NCBI GenBank assembly: GCA_964426415.1
Contig: CAYRQM010000012.1
Span: 1 to 45,506 of the forward strand
DNA length: 45,506 nt
DNA from: UBA3792 sp964426415
Lineage (GTDB): Bacteria > Bacillota > Clostridia > Christensenellales > CAG-138
Direction: 5' to 3'
Part shown: positions 1-8,361 of the stretch, one piece after another
Position numbering within the stretch: position 1 is the stretch's first letter
Layout of the letters: each line of letters opens with the position of its first letter
Program-made: the position numbers and the translations under genes
Notes under the pieces: model-generated
What the model saw: only the letters and a program-made list of their open reading frames with translations
Told to the model about the DNA's origin: nothing
The model's database searches: none

Positions 1-80
1 GAAACAATAGTGTACCACGTCCGTCCGCGCCGCGTCAACCGCAACCGCACGCCGATGCCCGCGCCGCACCTTCGCCACAC

Positions 81-106
81 AAAAAGCGGCAGCGCTGTCG
101 CTTTTT
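81..106. terminator. Bidirectional intrinsic terminator
   Basis: A 12-base-pair hairpin (AAAAAGCGGCAG pairing with CTGTCGCTTTTT, one G-U pair) has an A-run on its left and a T-run on its right, so it can stop transcription in either direction. It separates whatever lies upstream from the DegV gene. The first 80 bases hold no gene I can support; they may be the tail of an upstream gene. Confidence 0.8.
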
Positions 107-143
107 ATGTTCGTGCCATGTAATAGTGGTATGGGTCACATTG

Positions 144-172
144 TTGCAATGGGGAAATGGATATGATAAAAT
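144..172 (+). promoter_or_regulatory. Sigma-A promoter of the DegV gene
   Basis: TTGCAA at 144-149 and TAAAAT at 167-172 are separated by 17 bases. The start codon lies about 30 bases further on, behind a GGAGG ribosome site. Confidence 0.75.
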
Positions 173-201
173 AGCGACCGAATAAATTCGGAGGCAGGAA
201 A

Positions 202-1131
202 ATGGCTGAGTATGTGATTCTTTCGGACAGCGCGTGCGACTTGACAAAGGCGCTGCGCGAACGGTTTGGCATTGCGGACGTGGTGCTGGGGTATCTGATT
301 TACCCCGACGGGCACAGCGAAAAAGCGAATATGGACTGGGAAAATATGTCGCCTGCGGAATACTTCGGCGGCATGAGCGATAAGAAAAATCTTTACCGCA
401 CCCAAGCGCCGGGGCCCGACGAGGTTGCGACCTACTTCGAGCCATATTTGGCGAAGGGCAAGGATGTGCTGTTTGTGGCGCTGTCGAGCGGCATCAGCTG
501 CATCGGCAACAACGGGCGTTTGGCGGGCGAGCTGCTGAAGGAAAAGTATCCCGATCGCAAGGTGGTGGTCGTCGATTCGCTGCGCTATTCCACCTCCCTT
601 TCGCAAATTTGCATCCATGCGAGCGCGCTGCGCGACGCGGGCAAAACCATCGAGGAAACGGCGGCGTGGATCGAAGCGAACCGCACCTGCTTCCACGAGA
701 TGGGGCCTTTGGACGACCTGTTCTTCTGCAAGCGCATGGGACGCGTTTCGGGCGGCGCCGCGGTGATGGGCACGCTGGTGGGCATCAAGCCCATGGCGGA
801 TTTTGACAACGAAAAGGGGCTTTCCAGCGTCATTGGCAAGGCACGCGGCTACAACAAGGCGTTTGCCGCCACCATCGGCTACATGAAGCAGACCATTGTC
901 GATCCCAAGGAGCAGATCGTGTTTGTGGCGCATTCCAATCGACTCGAAAAAGCCGAGAAGCTGGCGGAGATGATTCGCACGGAGATCGGCGTCAAGGAAA
1001 TCATCCTCAATTCTGTGGGACAAAGCTGCGGCGCGTCCATCGGCCCGGGGCTGGTGGCGGCGTTCTACTTCGGCAAGCCCATTTCCGACGGGCTGGTCGA
1101 AGAAAAAGCCATCCTTGGCGCGCTTCTGTAA
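202..1131 (+). CDS. DegV family fatty-acid-binding protein
   Basis: A 309-residue cytosolic protein of the DegV family. Members bind one fatty acid and, in the Gram-positive FakAB system, present it to a kinase for entry into phospholipid synthesis. The sequence shows the N-terminal SDSACDL strand and turn, the FVALSSGIS phosphate-side loop near residues 92-100, and the FFCKRMGRVSGG segment that precedes the second subdomain. Length is slightly above the usual 280-290. A GGAGG ribosome site sits 8 bases before the ATG. The fatty acid it prefers cannot be told from sequence, and no FakA-type kinase is in the window. The next gene starts 9 bases downstream and is probably co-transcribed. Confidence 0.93.
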   Translation: MAEYVILSDSACDLTKALRERFGIADVVLGYLIYPDGHSEKANMDWENMSPAEYFGGMSDKKNLYRTQAPGPDEVATYFEPYLAKGKDVLFVALSSGISCIGNNGRLAGELLKEKYPDRKVVVVDSLRYSTSLSQICIHASALRDAGKTIEETAAWIEANRTCFHEMGPLDDLFFCKRMGRVSGGAAVMGTLVGIKPMADFDNEKGLSSVIGKARGYNKAFAATIGYMKQTIVDPKEQIVFVAHSNRLEKAEKLAEMIRTEIGVKEIILNSVGQSCGASIGPGLVAAFYFGKPISDGLVEEKAILGALL

Positions 1132-1140
1132 GGAGGCTGC

Positions 1141-2091
1141 ATGCTTGCACTTTGGATTGCGCTGGGCGTCCTCGCGGTGGTCGTCGTTCCGCTGGCGCTC
1201 ACCTACGCGCTGACGCTCCCGTTGGCGAAGGACATCTATGAAGACCTTTTGGTGCGCACGTCCCCCGAAAAATGGACGCGTGCCGAAAGCTGCACCACCG
1301 ACGACGAATACAACGCCATGTACCAAGAGGCGCTGGCGTGGGGCGAGCGCTATCAAGACCGCACGCGTGAGTACACCATCGAACACGACGGGCTGAAGCT
1401 CGTGGGGCAGTTTGTGGACTTTGGCAGCACCAAAACCGCCATCCTGTTGTGCGGCAGAGCGGAAGGGCTTTTATACAGCTACTTCTATGCCGAACCGTAT
1501 CGGCAGGCGGGCTGCAACATCCTCGTCACGGACACCCGCGCCCACGGAAACAGCGAAGGCAAGTACAACACGCTGGGCGTCAAGGAATCGGGCGACGTGC
1601 TTGCATGGATGCAGTTTTTGACCACACAATGCCACACCGATAAGATTTTGCTGCACGGCGTTTGCATCGGCGCCGCCACCTCCGTCTATACGGCGGCAAG
1701 CGAACATTGCCCCGCAGCGCTGGCGGGCGTCACGCTGGACGGGGTGTATTCCTCCTTCCATCGCGTGTTTTTGCAGCGCATGAAGCTGATGCACAAGCCC
1801 GTTTTCCCCGTGCTGGGCGAGATCGAGCATTACATCAAGAAGAACACGGGCGTGGACATTCAAAAGCAGTCGCCCTACCATGCGCTGCCCAACGTGCAGG
1901 TGCCGACGCTGTTTTTGCAAAGCAGGGCGGACGTTTCTTCGCTGCCCCAATACACGCCTGCACTGTTTGAACGGTGCGGCAGCACAAAAAAGCAGCTGGA
2001 ATGGTTCGAGCAGGGCGCGCACTCCCATGTGCGCTATGTCAACAAAGCGCAGTACGACCGCGTGGTGCGTGCATTCGCCGAATCGGTGTAA
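1141..2091 (+). CDS. Membrane-anchored alpha/beta hydrolase with a Cys nucleophile position
   Basis: A 316-residue alpha/beta hydrolase with an N-terminal hydrophobic anchor (residues 1-22), so the catalytic domain is probably held at the membrane. The core shows the strand and oxyanion region around residues 95-115, DTRAHGNSEG, and the nucleophile elbow HGVCIGAAT. The elbow carries Cys175 where serine is usual. The late acid (QSRADVSS) and histidine (GAHSHVR) are present. A paralogue at 16296-17270 has the same layout with the normal Ser. Cys nucleophiles occur in dienelactone-hydrolase-like enzymes, so the protein may be active with altered chemistry. The substrate is unknown. It follows the DegV gene by 9 bases and is closed by a terminator at 2118. 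Confidence 0.85.
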   Translation: MLALWIALGVLAVVVVPLALTYALTLPLAKDIYEDLLVRTSPEKWTRAESCTTDDEYNAMYQEALAWGERYQDRTREYTIEHDGLKLVGQFVDFGSTKTAILLCGRAEGLLYSYFYAEPYRQAGCNILVTDTRAHGNSEGKYNTLGVKESGDVLAWMQFLTTQCHTDKILLHGVCIGAATSVYTAASEHCPAALAGVTLDGVYSSFHRVFLQRMKLMHKPVFPVLGEIEHYIKKNTGVDIQKQSPYHALPNVQVPTLFLQSRADVSSLPQYTPALFERCGSTKKQLEWFEQGAHSHVRYVNKAQYDRVVRAFAESV

Positions 2092-2117
2092 CCCGCCCAC
2101 CCATCCGCATACAAACC

Positions 2118-2146
2118 AACGACGCACCATAGGGCGCGTCGTTTTT
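2118..2146 (+). terminator. Intrinsic terminator after the hydrolase
   Basis: An AACGACGC/GCGTCGTT hairpin with a 10-base loop is followed by a run of T residues. It ends the DegV-hydrolase transcript. Confidence 0.8.
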
Positions 2147-2212
2147 CGCACACACTTTTTCGGGGTACGCAGGAACACAACGGGAATGAAGAAATGAAGA
2201 AGTTTTGGTAAT

Positions 2213-2285
2213 GGCGTCTGCGCCGCCATTTTGATTGCAGATCCGCGGTCATTCCGTAGGGGCGGATAGTATCTGCCCGCCGTTC
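2213..2285. repeat. Composite dispersed repeat (GCCGCC hairpin plus GGGCGGAT element)
   Basis: This stretch carries a GGCG/CGCC hairpin followed by TTTTGATTGCA and then GTAGGGGCGGATAGTATCTG. Both pieces recur at 25255-25345, where the hairpin piece is inverted. No gene is supported here. Confidence 0.6.
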
Positions 2286-2292
2286 ACCCGTT

Positions 2293-2365
2293 GTCATTCT
2301 GAGGTACGAAGTACCGAAGAATCTCCCGCTTTCGTTCGAGATCCTTCGCTGAAGCGCAGGATGAC
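2293..2365. repeat. Palindromic GTCATTCTGA dispersed element, diverged copy
   Basis: An imperfect palindrome of about 73 bases begins GTCATTCTGAGG and ends GCGCAGGATGAC. It is a diverged relative of the three near-identical copies at 9881, 10081 and 10238 and of the copy at the window end. It codes for nothing I can support. Confidence 0.75.
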
Positions 2366-2439
2366 ATGGGAGTGTTGTTTGCTCGCCTTTTCCGAAAATC
2401 GTATATGCCGACGATGGGTCGTTTTTGTCCGCCAAGTGC

Positions 2440-2468
2440 TTGCATCTTGGCGCGGGGCATGCTACAAT
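2440..2468 (+). promoter_or_regulatory. Sigma-A promoter of the long plus-strand operon
   Basis: TTGCAT at 2440-2445 and TACAAT at 2463-2468 with a 17-base spacer. It places the transcription start near 2475 and supports the ATG at 2499 as the start of the glycosyltransferase. Confidence 0.8.
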
Positions 2469-2498
2469 AAACTATCAAAGTATGGGGTTTTAGGTGGA

Positions 2499-3623
2499 AT
2501 GGGTGCAACAAACACGGTGGTGTTGATCCCCGCTTACAAGCCCGAGCAGGTTTTGGTTTCTTTGTGCGAAGCGTTGGTGCAGGAGCAAGTGGACGTTGTC
2601 GTGGTAAACGACGGCAGCGGGGCAGGCTTTCAAGCAATCTTTGCGGCGTGCGAGCCATATGCGACGGTTTTGGGGTACGAAAAGAATCACGGCAAGGGGT
2701 ATGCCATCAAGCATGGTCTGTCCTATATTCGTGCGGCGAATCGCGGCTGGACGTGCATTGTCACGGCGGATGCGGACGGGCAGCACGCGGTGCAGGACAT
2801 CCTGAAAACGGGCGAAAAGGTGCGCGAAAAGCACGGCTTGGTGCTGGGCGCACGGGCGTTGAAGGGCAACATCCCCGCGAAATCCCGCATGGGCAACTGG
2901 GCGACCCGCGTCGCGTATGCCGTCGCCTGCTCCAAGTATCTGCATGACAACCAAACGGGGCTGCGCGGGTTTCCCATCGACGATCTGGACTGGATGCTCT
3001 ATGTCAGCGGCAATCGCTACGAATACGAGCTGAACGCGCTGCTGTACGCGGGCAAGCGCAATCTGCCCATCTACGAGGTGCCGATCGAGACGATCTACAT
3101 CGAGAACAACCGTGCTTCCCACTTCGACCCCGTGCGGGACACGCTGCGGCTGCATGGCAAAATTTTGGAATCGTCGCTGGGCTCTATCGTGGCGATGCTG
3201 CTGTGGTACTGCATTGCGATTCTGCTGTTCTATTCGTACCGCGTTGGCGTCGAGCAGCTGACACTGCGGATGTTGCTGCCCGTGGTGTTCTATGTGTGGC
3301 TGCCCATCGAGCCGATCCCGTTTGCGGCGGAGCTGTTTCCGTACGCGTGCGTGGCGCTGATGAGCATTTGCTTTTCGGGCACGGCGTTTGTGCTGAACAC
3401 CTGCAGCAGCTTTTCCACCGAGAAGCGCGGCCGCCGCTTGACGGTACACGCGTTTCTTTCGGCGCTGTCGCGGGTCGTCTTGACGCAGGTGCTGTTTATC
3501 CTGCTGTTCGGGCTGTGTAAGCTCCCGTTTTTCCTGTCGCTCCTGCTGGCGGTCGTGATTGAGATCGTGCCGCAGTATGAGCTGCAAAAGCTGTCGGCGC
3601 ACGGGCGTCGAGAAAGAGGTTGA
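2499..3623 (+). CDS. Family 2 glycosyltransferase with membrane C-terminus
   Basis: A 374-residue GT2 enzyme. The GT-A domain begins VVLIPAYKP, has VVNDGSG (nucleotide binding) and the TADADGQHA motif (metal-binding DXD-like), and GLRGFPID in the acceptor region, as in dolichyl-phosphate-glucose/mannose synthase relatives. The last 140 residues hold about four hydrophobic segments, so the enzyme is membrane-anchored and probably transfers sugar to a lipid carrier or envelope polymer. The ATG at 2499 was chosen because the promoter at 2440-2468 lies just upstream and an AGGTGG ribosome site precedes it. Extending the frame to 2235 would run through a repeat element. The esterase gene starts one base after the stop. 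Confidence 0.9.
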   Translation: MGATNTVVLIPAYKPEQVLVSLCEALVQEQVDVVVVNDGSGAGFQAIFAACEPYATVLGYEKNHGKGYAIKHGLSYIRAANRGWTCIVTADADGQHAVQDILKTGEKVREKHGLVLGARALKGNIPAKSRMGNWATRVAYAVACSKYLHDNQTGLRGFPIDDLDWMLYVSGNRYEYELNALLYAGKRNLPIYEVPIETIYIENNRASHFDPVRDTLRLHGKILESSLGSIVAMLLWYCIAILLFYSYRVGVEQLTLRMLLPVVFYVWLPIEPIPFAAELFPYACVALMSICFSGTAFVLNTCSSFSTEKRGRRLTVHAFLSALSRVVLTQVLFILLFGLCKLPFFLSLLLAVVIEIVPQYELQKLSAHGRRERG

Positions 3624-3624
3624 G

Positions 3625-4713
3625 ATGGAACTTTATCCGATAGAAGCGGTCGAAAAGCTCAAGGGCGCGGGAAGTCCCGTTCGCTGCTTCGACACCGAAA
3701 TCCTTGTCAAGGAAGCGCCCGACGGACGAATCGGCTCGCTGGATCGCTATGAATATGCGCTGGACGTCATTCCGCGCACGAACTACGGCGCGACGCTGGA
3801 GGGCATTCGCCGCTCCTGCGGGTGGACGAACCGCAGCGTCAACACGGTCGAAATCTTGACCGACGTGTTCTCCGTTGCGGTGGGCGATACCACGGCGCGC
3901 GTATGGACGTACCGCAGGCGAAAGCCCTACGACCGACCCGCCCGCGTGGGGCTCATTTACGCCCACGGCGGCGCGTTCGTGGCAGGCACGCCCAACATCT
4001 GCGCCAACACGCTCAAGTACATCGCCGAGCTGTCCGACTGCGTGGTGTTCAGCGTTGAATACGGGCTTGCGCCCGAGCATCCCTATCCGTCGGCGGTGGA
4101 CGCGTGCGAAGCGGTGGTGCGCCATGTGCACGACCATGCCGAAGCGTTTGGCGTCGATCCCGACAAGCTTTGCGTGGGCGGCGACAGTGCGGGCACCATC
4201 TTTATGCTGTCCGTCTTGGCACGCGGCACATGGTCGTTTGTCCGATACGCTGCGCTGTACTATCCCTGCATCACCTTCGACTATGAGCATATGCCGTTTA
4301 CATGGCGGCTGGACGCATACGACATCGACCCGTCCCAACGCGAACGCATCGAGCCGCGGCTGAACATCGGGCGCAGCGACGGCGGCGGCAATCTGCAATA
4401 CCAAGTGCTGCTGCGCAGCATGTACTTGGCAGCGGGCGGCGACCCCACCGACGCGGACGTCAGCCCTATCTATGCAGACCTTAACAAAATGCCCAAGACG
4501 CTGGTGCTGATGGCGGAGTTCGACGGGCTGCGCCAACAGGACGAATACCTTGTGCGCAAGCTGCGCGACGCGGGCGTGGAAGCGCGCGGGATTCGCTATC
4601 AGGGCTTGTTCCACGCGTTTGCCGAAAAGATCGGCGTCGTGCCCCAAGCGGCGGACGCCTGCCGCGAGATCGCCAACGATTTGCGGCTGTTGGACGGGAC
4701 GGAAACGCTATGA
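3625..4713 (+). CDS. HSL-type alpha/beta hydrolase (esterase/lipase)
   Basis: A 362-residue esterase of the hormone-sensitive-lipase family. The oxyanion motif YAHGGAFVAG and the nucleophile elbow GGDSAG (Ser188) are intact. The acid lies in MAEFDGLRQQDEY and the histidine in GLFHAFAE. The family hydrolyses short acyl esters in the cytoplasm. There is no signal peptide. The ATG at 3625 follows the glycosyltransferase stop by one base behind GAAAGAGG, and its own stop overlaps the nfo start (ATGA), which implies translational coupling. The natural substrate is unknown; acetyl groups on sugars would fit the neighbour but that is inference. Confidence 0.92.
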   Translation: MELYPIEAVEKLKGAGSPVRCFDTEILVKEAPDGRIGSLDRYEYALDVIPRTNYGATLEGIRRSCGWTNRSVNTVEILTDVFSVAVGDTTARVWTYRRRKPYDRPARVGLIYAHGGAFVAGTPNICANTLKYIAELSDCVVFSVEYGLAPEHPYPSAVDACEAVVRHVHDHAEAFGVDPDKLCVGGDSAGTIFMLSVLARGTWSFVRYAALYYPCITFDYEHMPFTWRLDAYDIDPSQRERIEPRLNIGRSDGGGNLQYQVLLRSMYLAAGGDPTDADVSPIYADLNKMPKTLVLMAEFDGLRQQDEYLVRKLRDAGVEARGIRYQGLFHAFAEKIGVVPQAADACREIANDLRLLDGTETL

Positions 4714-5549
4714 CGCAGCTGCACATCGGATGTCACCTTTCTCCCGCCGACGGACTCTTGGCAATGGCGAAAACCGCCGACGCGCTGGGGGCGGACACGT
4801 TCCAATTCTTTTCCCGCAATCCACGCGGCAGCCGCGCAAAGCCGATGGATTTGGACGACGCGGACGCGATGCACGCCTATCTGCAGGCGCACGATTTTGC
4901 GCCCGTGCTGGTGCATGCGCCCTACACGCTCAATCCTTGCGCCGAAAAGCCCGAGGTGGCGGCGTTTGCCGAACAGGTCATGGCGGACGATTTGGTGCGC
5001 TGCACGCAGATGCGCGTCCCGTTTTACAATATGCATCCCGGCAGCCACGTCGGACAGGGCGAAGCGGTGGGCATCGAAAAAACCACAGCGTTGCTCAATC
5101 GCATTTTGGACGATTCCACCGACGTCACCGTTCTCTTAGAGACGATGGCAGGGCAGGGCAGCGAGATCGGCAGCACATTTTTGGCGCTTGCCGCCATCCT
5201 GCAGGGCGTCAATAAGCCTTTGCGCATGGGCGTCTGCTTGGACACCTGCCATGTGTTTGCCGCAGGATATGACGTGGTGCACGATTTGGACGGCGTGCTG
5301 ATGCAATTCGACCAAGCCATTGGGCTGAAGTGGCTGCGGTTTGTGCATCTGAACGACTGCAAGTTTGGACCGGGACAGCACAAGGATCGGCACGCGCCCA
5401 TCGGCGCAGGCGAGATTGGGCTGACGGCATTTTCATACATCGTCAACCATCCTGCGCTGCGGGATTTGCCGTTTTGCTTGGAGACGCCGCATGAGGCGCT
5501 GTCCGAATACGCGGAGGAGATCCGCCTTGTGCGGAGTCTGCGCACATGA
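4710..5549 (+). CDS. nfo: Endonuclease IV (AP endonuclease)
   Basis: A 279-residue TIM-barrel AP endonuclease. It cuts the DNA backbone 5' to abasic sites in base-excision repair, using three zinc ions. Family signatures are visible in order: HIGCHLSPADG at the start, VHAPYTLNP, NMHPGSHVGQG (metal ligands), LLETMAGQGSEIG (the Glu ligand), CLDTCHVFAAGYD, HLNDCKFGPGQHKDRHAPIG, and a final ETPHE. Length matches the family. It overlaps both neighbours by 4 bases, so it belongs to a coupled operon even though DNA repair is unrelated to them. Confidence 0.97.
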   Translation: MTQLHIGCHLSPADGLLAMAKTADALGADTFQFFSRNPRGSRAKPMDLDDADAMHAYLQAHDFAPVLVHAPYTLNPCAEKPEVAAFAEQVMADDLVRCTQMRVPFYNMHPGSHVGQGEAVGIEKTTALLNRILDDSTDVTVLLETMAGQGSEIGSTFLALAAILQGVNKPLRMGVCLDTCHVFAAGYDVVHDLDGVLMQFDQAIGLKWLRFVHLNDCKFGPGQHKDRHAPIGAGEIGLTAFSYIVNHPALRDLPFCLETPHEALSEYAEEIRLVRSLRT

Positions 5550-6697
5550 AATACGAAGCGGTATCCATCGTCCCTTGCGCAACCTACGAAAAGGAGACGG
5601 TCAAGGCGGCGCTCTTGAAAGCGCTTTTGCCGATTGGCGGGCTCGATTGGGTCAAGAAGGGGATGCGCGTGGGGCTGAAGGCGAACTTGGTCTCCTTTGC
5701 AAAGCCCGAAGCCGCCGTGACGACCCATCCGGCGGTGCTGGTGGCGCTGACCGAGCTGCTCTTGGCACGCGGCGCGTCGGTTGTGGTGGGCGACAGTCCG
5801 GGCGGGCTGTGGACGCCCGCGTACGTCAATCGCATCTATGCGGCAAGCGGCATGAAAGAGGTCGAAGCGGCGGGTGCAACGTTGAACCACAACTACGAAG
5901 AACGGGTGGCAACCAATCCGAACGCGGTGCAGGCGAAGACCTTTTGCTACACGGCGTACTTGGACGACTGCGACGCCATCGTGGACGTATGCAAGCTCAA
6001 GTCCCACGGCATGATGGGGCTGTCCTGTGCCGCCAAAAATATGTTCGGCGTGGTGCCGGGCATCATGAAGCCCGAGTACCACTATCGCTACCCCGATCCG
6101 AACGACTTTGCGGACATGATTTTGGATTTGGACGCGTACTTTCCGCCCGTGCTGTCCATTGCGGATGCGGTGGTTGCGATGGAGGGCAACGGTCCGACGC
6201 AGGGGACGCCGCGGCCGCTCAACTGTCTGCTGGCGTCCAAAAGTCCCCATTGTCTCGACTTGGCGGCGGCGCGGCTCATCGGGCTTGCCATCGAGGACGT
6301 CCCAACGCTTGCGGCAGCGCTGCGGCGCGGGCTGATTCCCGATTCGCTCGATAAGCTGACCGTGCACGGCGCGTACCAACCGCTTTGCGTGCGGGATTTT
6401 CTGCTCATCAAGAATCACAACAGCCTGCTGTTCCACAAGAACGATACGCTGTTTGAGCGTTCCAAGGGTTGGGTGCTGGAGGCGTGCTTGGGCGCCAAGC
6501 CGCTTCCGCAAAAGACCATGTGCATCGGCTGCAAGAAGTGCGCCAACATTTGCCCCGCCAAGGCAATCACGATGCAAAGCGGCTTGCCGGTCATCGACCG
6601 CAAGCTGTGCATCAAGTGCTTCTGCTGTCAAGAGTTTTGTCCAACGGGCGCGATGCAGGTGTATCGCCCCTTGGTGGCGCGCATCATCAACAAATAG
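5546..6697 (+). CDS. DUF362 protein with two C-terminal 4Fe-4S clusters
   Basis: A 383-residue protein of the DUF362 family. The N-terminal 300 residues include GLKANLV, THPAVL and VGDSPGG, typical of the family. The C-terminus carries a two-cluster ferredoxin domain: CIGCKKCANICPAKAI followed by CIKCFCCQEFCPTGAM (about residues 326-372). It is probably a cytosolic electron-transfer or iron-sulfur protein; the family has no agreed reaction. It overlaps nfo by 4 bases and precedes the metal transporter by 8 bases. Confidence 0.93.
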   Translation: MKYEAVSIVPCATYEKETVKAALLKALLPIGGLDWVKKGMRVGLKANLVSFAKPEAAVTTHPAVLVALTELLLARGASVVVGDSPGGLWTPAYVNRIYAASGMKEVEAAGATLNHNYEERVATNPNAVQAKTFCYTAYLDDCDAIVDVCKLKSHGMMGLSCAAKNMFGVVPGIMKPEYHYRYPDPNDFADMILDLDAYFPPVLSIADAVVAMEGNGPTQGTPRPLNCLLASKSPHCLDLAAARLIGLAIEDVPTLAAALRRGLIPDSLDKLTVHGAYQPLCVRDFLLIKNHNSLLFHKNDTLFERSKGWVLEACLGAKPLPQKTMCIGCKKCANICPAKAITMQSGLPVIDRKLCIKCFCCQEFCPTGAMQVYRPLVARIINK

Positions 6698-6705
6698 GAG
6701 ACAAC

Positions 6706-7656
6706 ATGAAATCATCGCGTTTGAAACGCATCCTGTCGCTGCTGCTGTGCCTTGCGTGCATGGCGGCGGTGTGCGGCTGCCGTACTGCGCCTGTCGCATC
6801 CCACGACAAGCCCAAGGTTGTGGCGACCATCTTCCCCCAATACGATTTCGTTCGCGCCATCGCAGGCGATCTGGTCGAGCTTGAAATGCTCATCGATCCC
6901 GGCAGCGAGGTACACGGATTCGACCCCACGTTTTCGCAAATCGAGGACATCGTGGGGGCGGATCTGTTCGTCTATGTGGGCGGCGAATCCGACGCTTGGG
7001 TGGACGGCGTATTATCGAAAAGCGGCGCAGCGTGCCGCACGCTCAAGCTGGTGGACTGCGTGACCCTGCTCAACGAAGAAACGGTGGAGGGCATGCAGAC
7101 GGAGGAGGGCGAAGCGTGCGAACAGGATGCGTTCGACGAACACGTTTGGACAAGCCCGCAAAACGCCATGCGCATCGTGGAACGGCTCACCGAGGAGCTG
7201 ATTTTGCTGCTGCCTGAGCAAGAAGCCACGCTGCAACAAAACTGCGACGCCTATCTTGCCAAGCTGTCCGCACTGGACGAGGGCTTCCAAGCGGTCATGC
7301 AAAACGCGGCGCGCACCACGGTGGTGTTTGCGGAGCGATTTCCGTTTTTGTACCTGTGTCGGGCGTACGGAATCACCTACTACGCCGCGCTGAAGGGCTG
7401 CTCCAGCAACGAGGAGGTCAGCCTCAAGACCATCGCCTTCCTCATCGACAAGGTCAACGAGGAACAGCTGCCCACCGTATTCTATATCGAATTTTCTTCC
7501 GAGAAGGTGGCAAACACCATTGCTGACGCGACGGGCGTCGAAACGCTGCGGCTGCATTCGTGCCACAACGTGTCCAAAGCCGACTTTGACAACGGCGTCA
7601 CCTATCTCGACCTCATGTGGCAAAACGTAGAAAGTCTCAGAAAGGCGGTGTCCTAA
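6706..7656 (+). CDS. znuA: Metal (zinc/manganese) ABC transporter, substrate-binding lipoprotein
   Basis: A 316-residue cluster A-I binding lipoprotein. The lipoprotein signal ends at VCGC (residues 22-25), so the protein is tethered outside the membrane. Candidate metal ligands are the His in EVHGFDPT and the His in DEHVWTSPQNA. A third region reads FAERFPFLYL, the GDRFPF-like subtype, and an acidic region near the end reads GVTYLDLMW. There is no long His-rich loop. The ATG at 6706 follows a GGAG site; extending upstream would overlap the previous gene out of frame. Zinc is the likeliest metal for this subtype, but manganese cannot be excluded. The ATPase and permease follow directly. Confidence 0.92.
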   Translation: MKSSRLKRILSLLLCLACMAAVCGCRTAPVASHDKPKVVATIFPQYDFVRAIAGDLVELEMLIDPGSEVHGFDPTFSQIEDIVGADLFVYVGGESDAWVDGVLSKSGAACRTLKLVDCVTLLNEETVEGMQTEEGEACEQDAFDEHVWTSPQNAMRIVERLTEELILLLPEQEATLQQNCDAYLAKLSALDEGFQAVMQNAARTTVVFAERFPFLYLCRAYGITYYAALKGCSSNEEVSLKTIAFLIDKVNEEQLPTVFYIEFSSEKVANTIADATGVETLRLHSCHNVSKADFDNGVTYLDLMWQNVESLRKAVS

Positions 7657-8361
7657 ATGGCATTGGTGACCTTTGAAAACGTGAATCTCGCCTACGACGG
7701 CGAAAACGTGGCGCACGACGTCTCGTTTGCCGTGCAGCAGGGCGAGTTCTGGGGCATTGTGGGCGAAAACGGTTCGGGCAAGTCCACCCTGATGAAAGCA
7801 CTCTTGGGGCTGATGCCCTGCGCATCGGGCCGCATCCGCATGGGAGAGGGGCTGAAGCCCACCGAAATCGGCTATCTGCCCCAGCAGAGCGCCATCCAAA
7901 AGGATTTTCCCGCGTCGGTGTATGAGGTGGTGCTGTCCGGCACGCTGAGCTATCGGGGGCTGCGCCCGTTCTACGGCAAAAATGAGCGCGCCATGGCGAA
8001 AAAGAATATGGAGATGCTGGGCATTACCGCGCTTTCGAGGCGCTGCTATCAAGCGCTTTCGGGCGGGCAGCAGCAGCGGGTGCTGTTGGCGCGAGCGCTG
8101 TGCGCCACGCAAAAGCTTTTGGTGCTGGACGAACCCACCGCAGGGCTTGACCCCGTGGTCACGGCAGAGTTCTACCGCGTGCTGCACACCATCAACGAAC
8201 AGGGCATGACCATCATCATGGTCTCCCACGATATGCAGGAAGCGGTGCGCGACTGCACACACATCCTGCATCTCAGCTGCCATCCGCTGTTCTGCGGCAC
8301 GACGGAAGGCTACATCCAAAGCCCCGTGGGCAAGCGCTATCTTTCGGAGGTGGGCGTATGA
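7657..8361 (+). CDS. znuC: Metal ABC transporter, ATP-binding protein
   Basis: A 234-residue ABC ATPase that powers metal import. Walker A is GENGSGKST, the signature is LSGGQQQRV, Walker B is LLVLDEPT, and the switch histidine lies in VSHD. The Q-loop is YLPQQSA. Its ATG directly abuts the stop of the binding-protein gene, and it overlaps the permease by 4 bases, so the three genes form one transporter operon. Confidence 0.95.
   Translation: MALVTFENVNLAYDGENVAHDVSFAVQQGEFWGIVGENGSGKSTLMKALLGLMPCASGRIRMGEGLKPTEIGYLPQQSAIQKDFPASVYEVVLSGTLSYRGLRPFYGKNERAMAKKNMEMLGITALSRRCYQALSGGQQQRVLLARALCATQKLLVLDEPTAGLDPVVTAEFYRVLHTINEQGMTIIMVSHDMQEAVRDCTHILHLSCHPLFCGTTEGYIQSPVGKRYLSEVGV

Noticed and set aside
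136..1386. A 416-codon open frame on the minus strand
   Set aside because: It is opposite the DegV gene and gives a His/Arg-rich translation with no recognisable domain.
2235..2498. An 88-codon N-terminal extension of the glycosyltransferase
   Set aside because: It would run through a dispersed palindrome and the promoter at 2440-2468. The GT2 domain begins just after ATG 2499.
5024..6799. A 591-codon open frame on the minus strand
   Set aside because: It is a shadow of nfo and the DUF362 gene, both of which have clear motifs on the plus strand.
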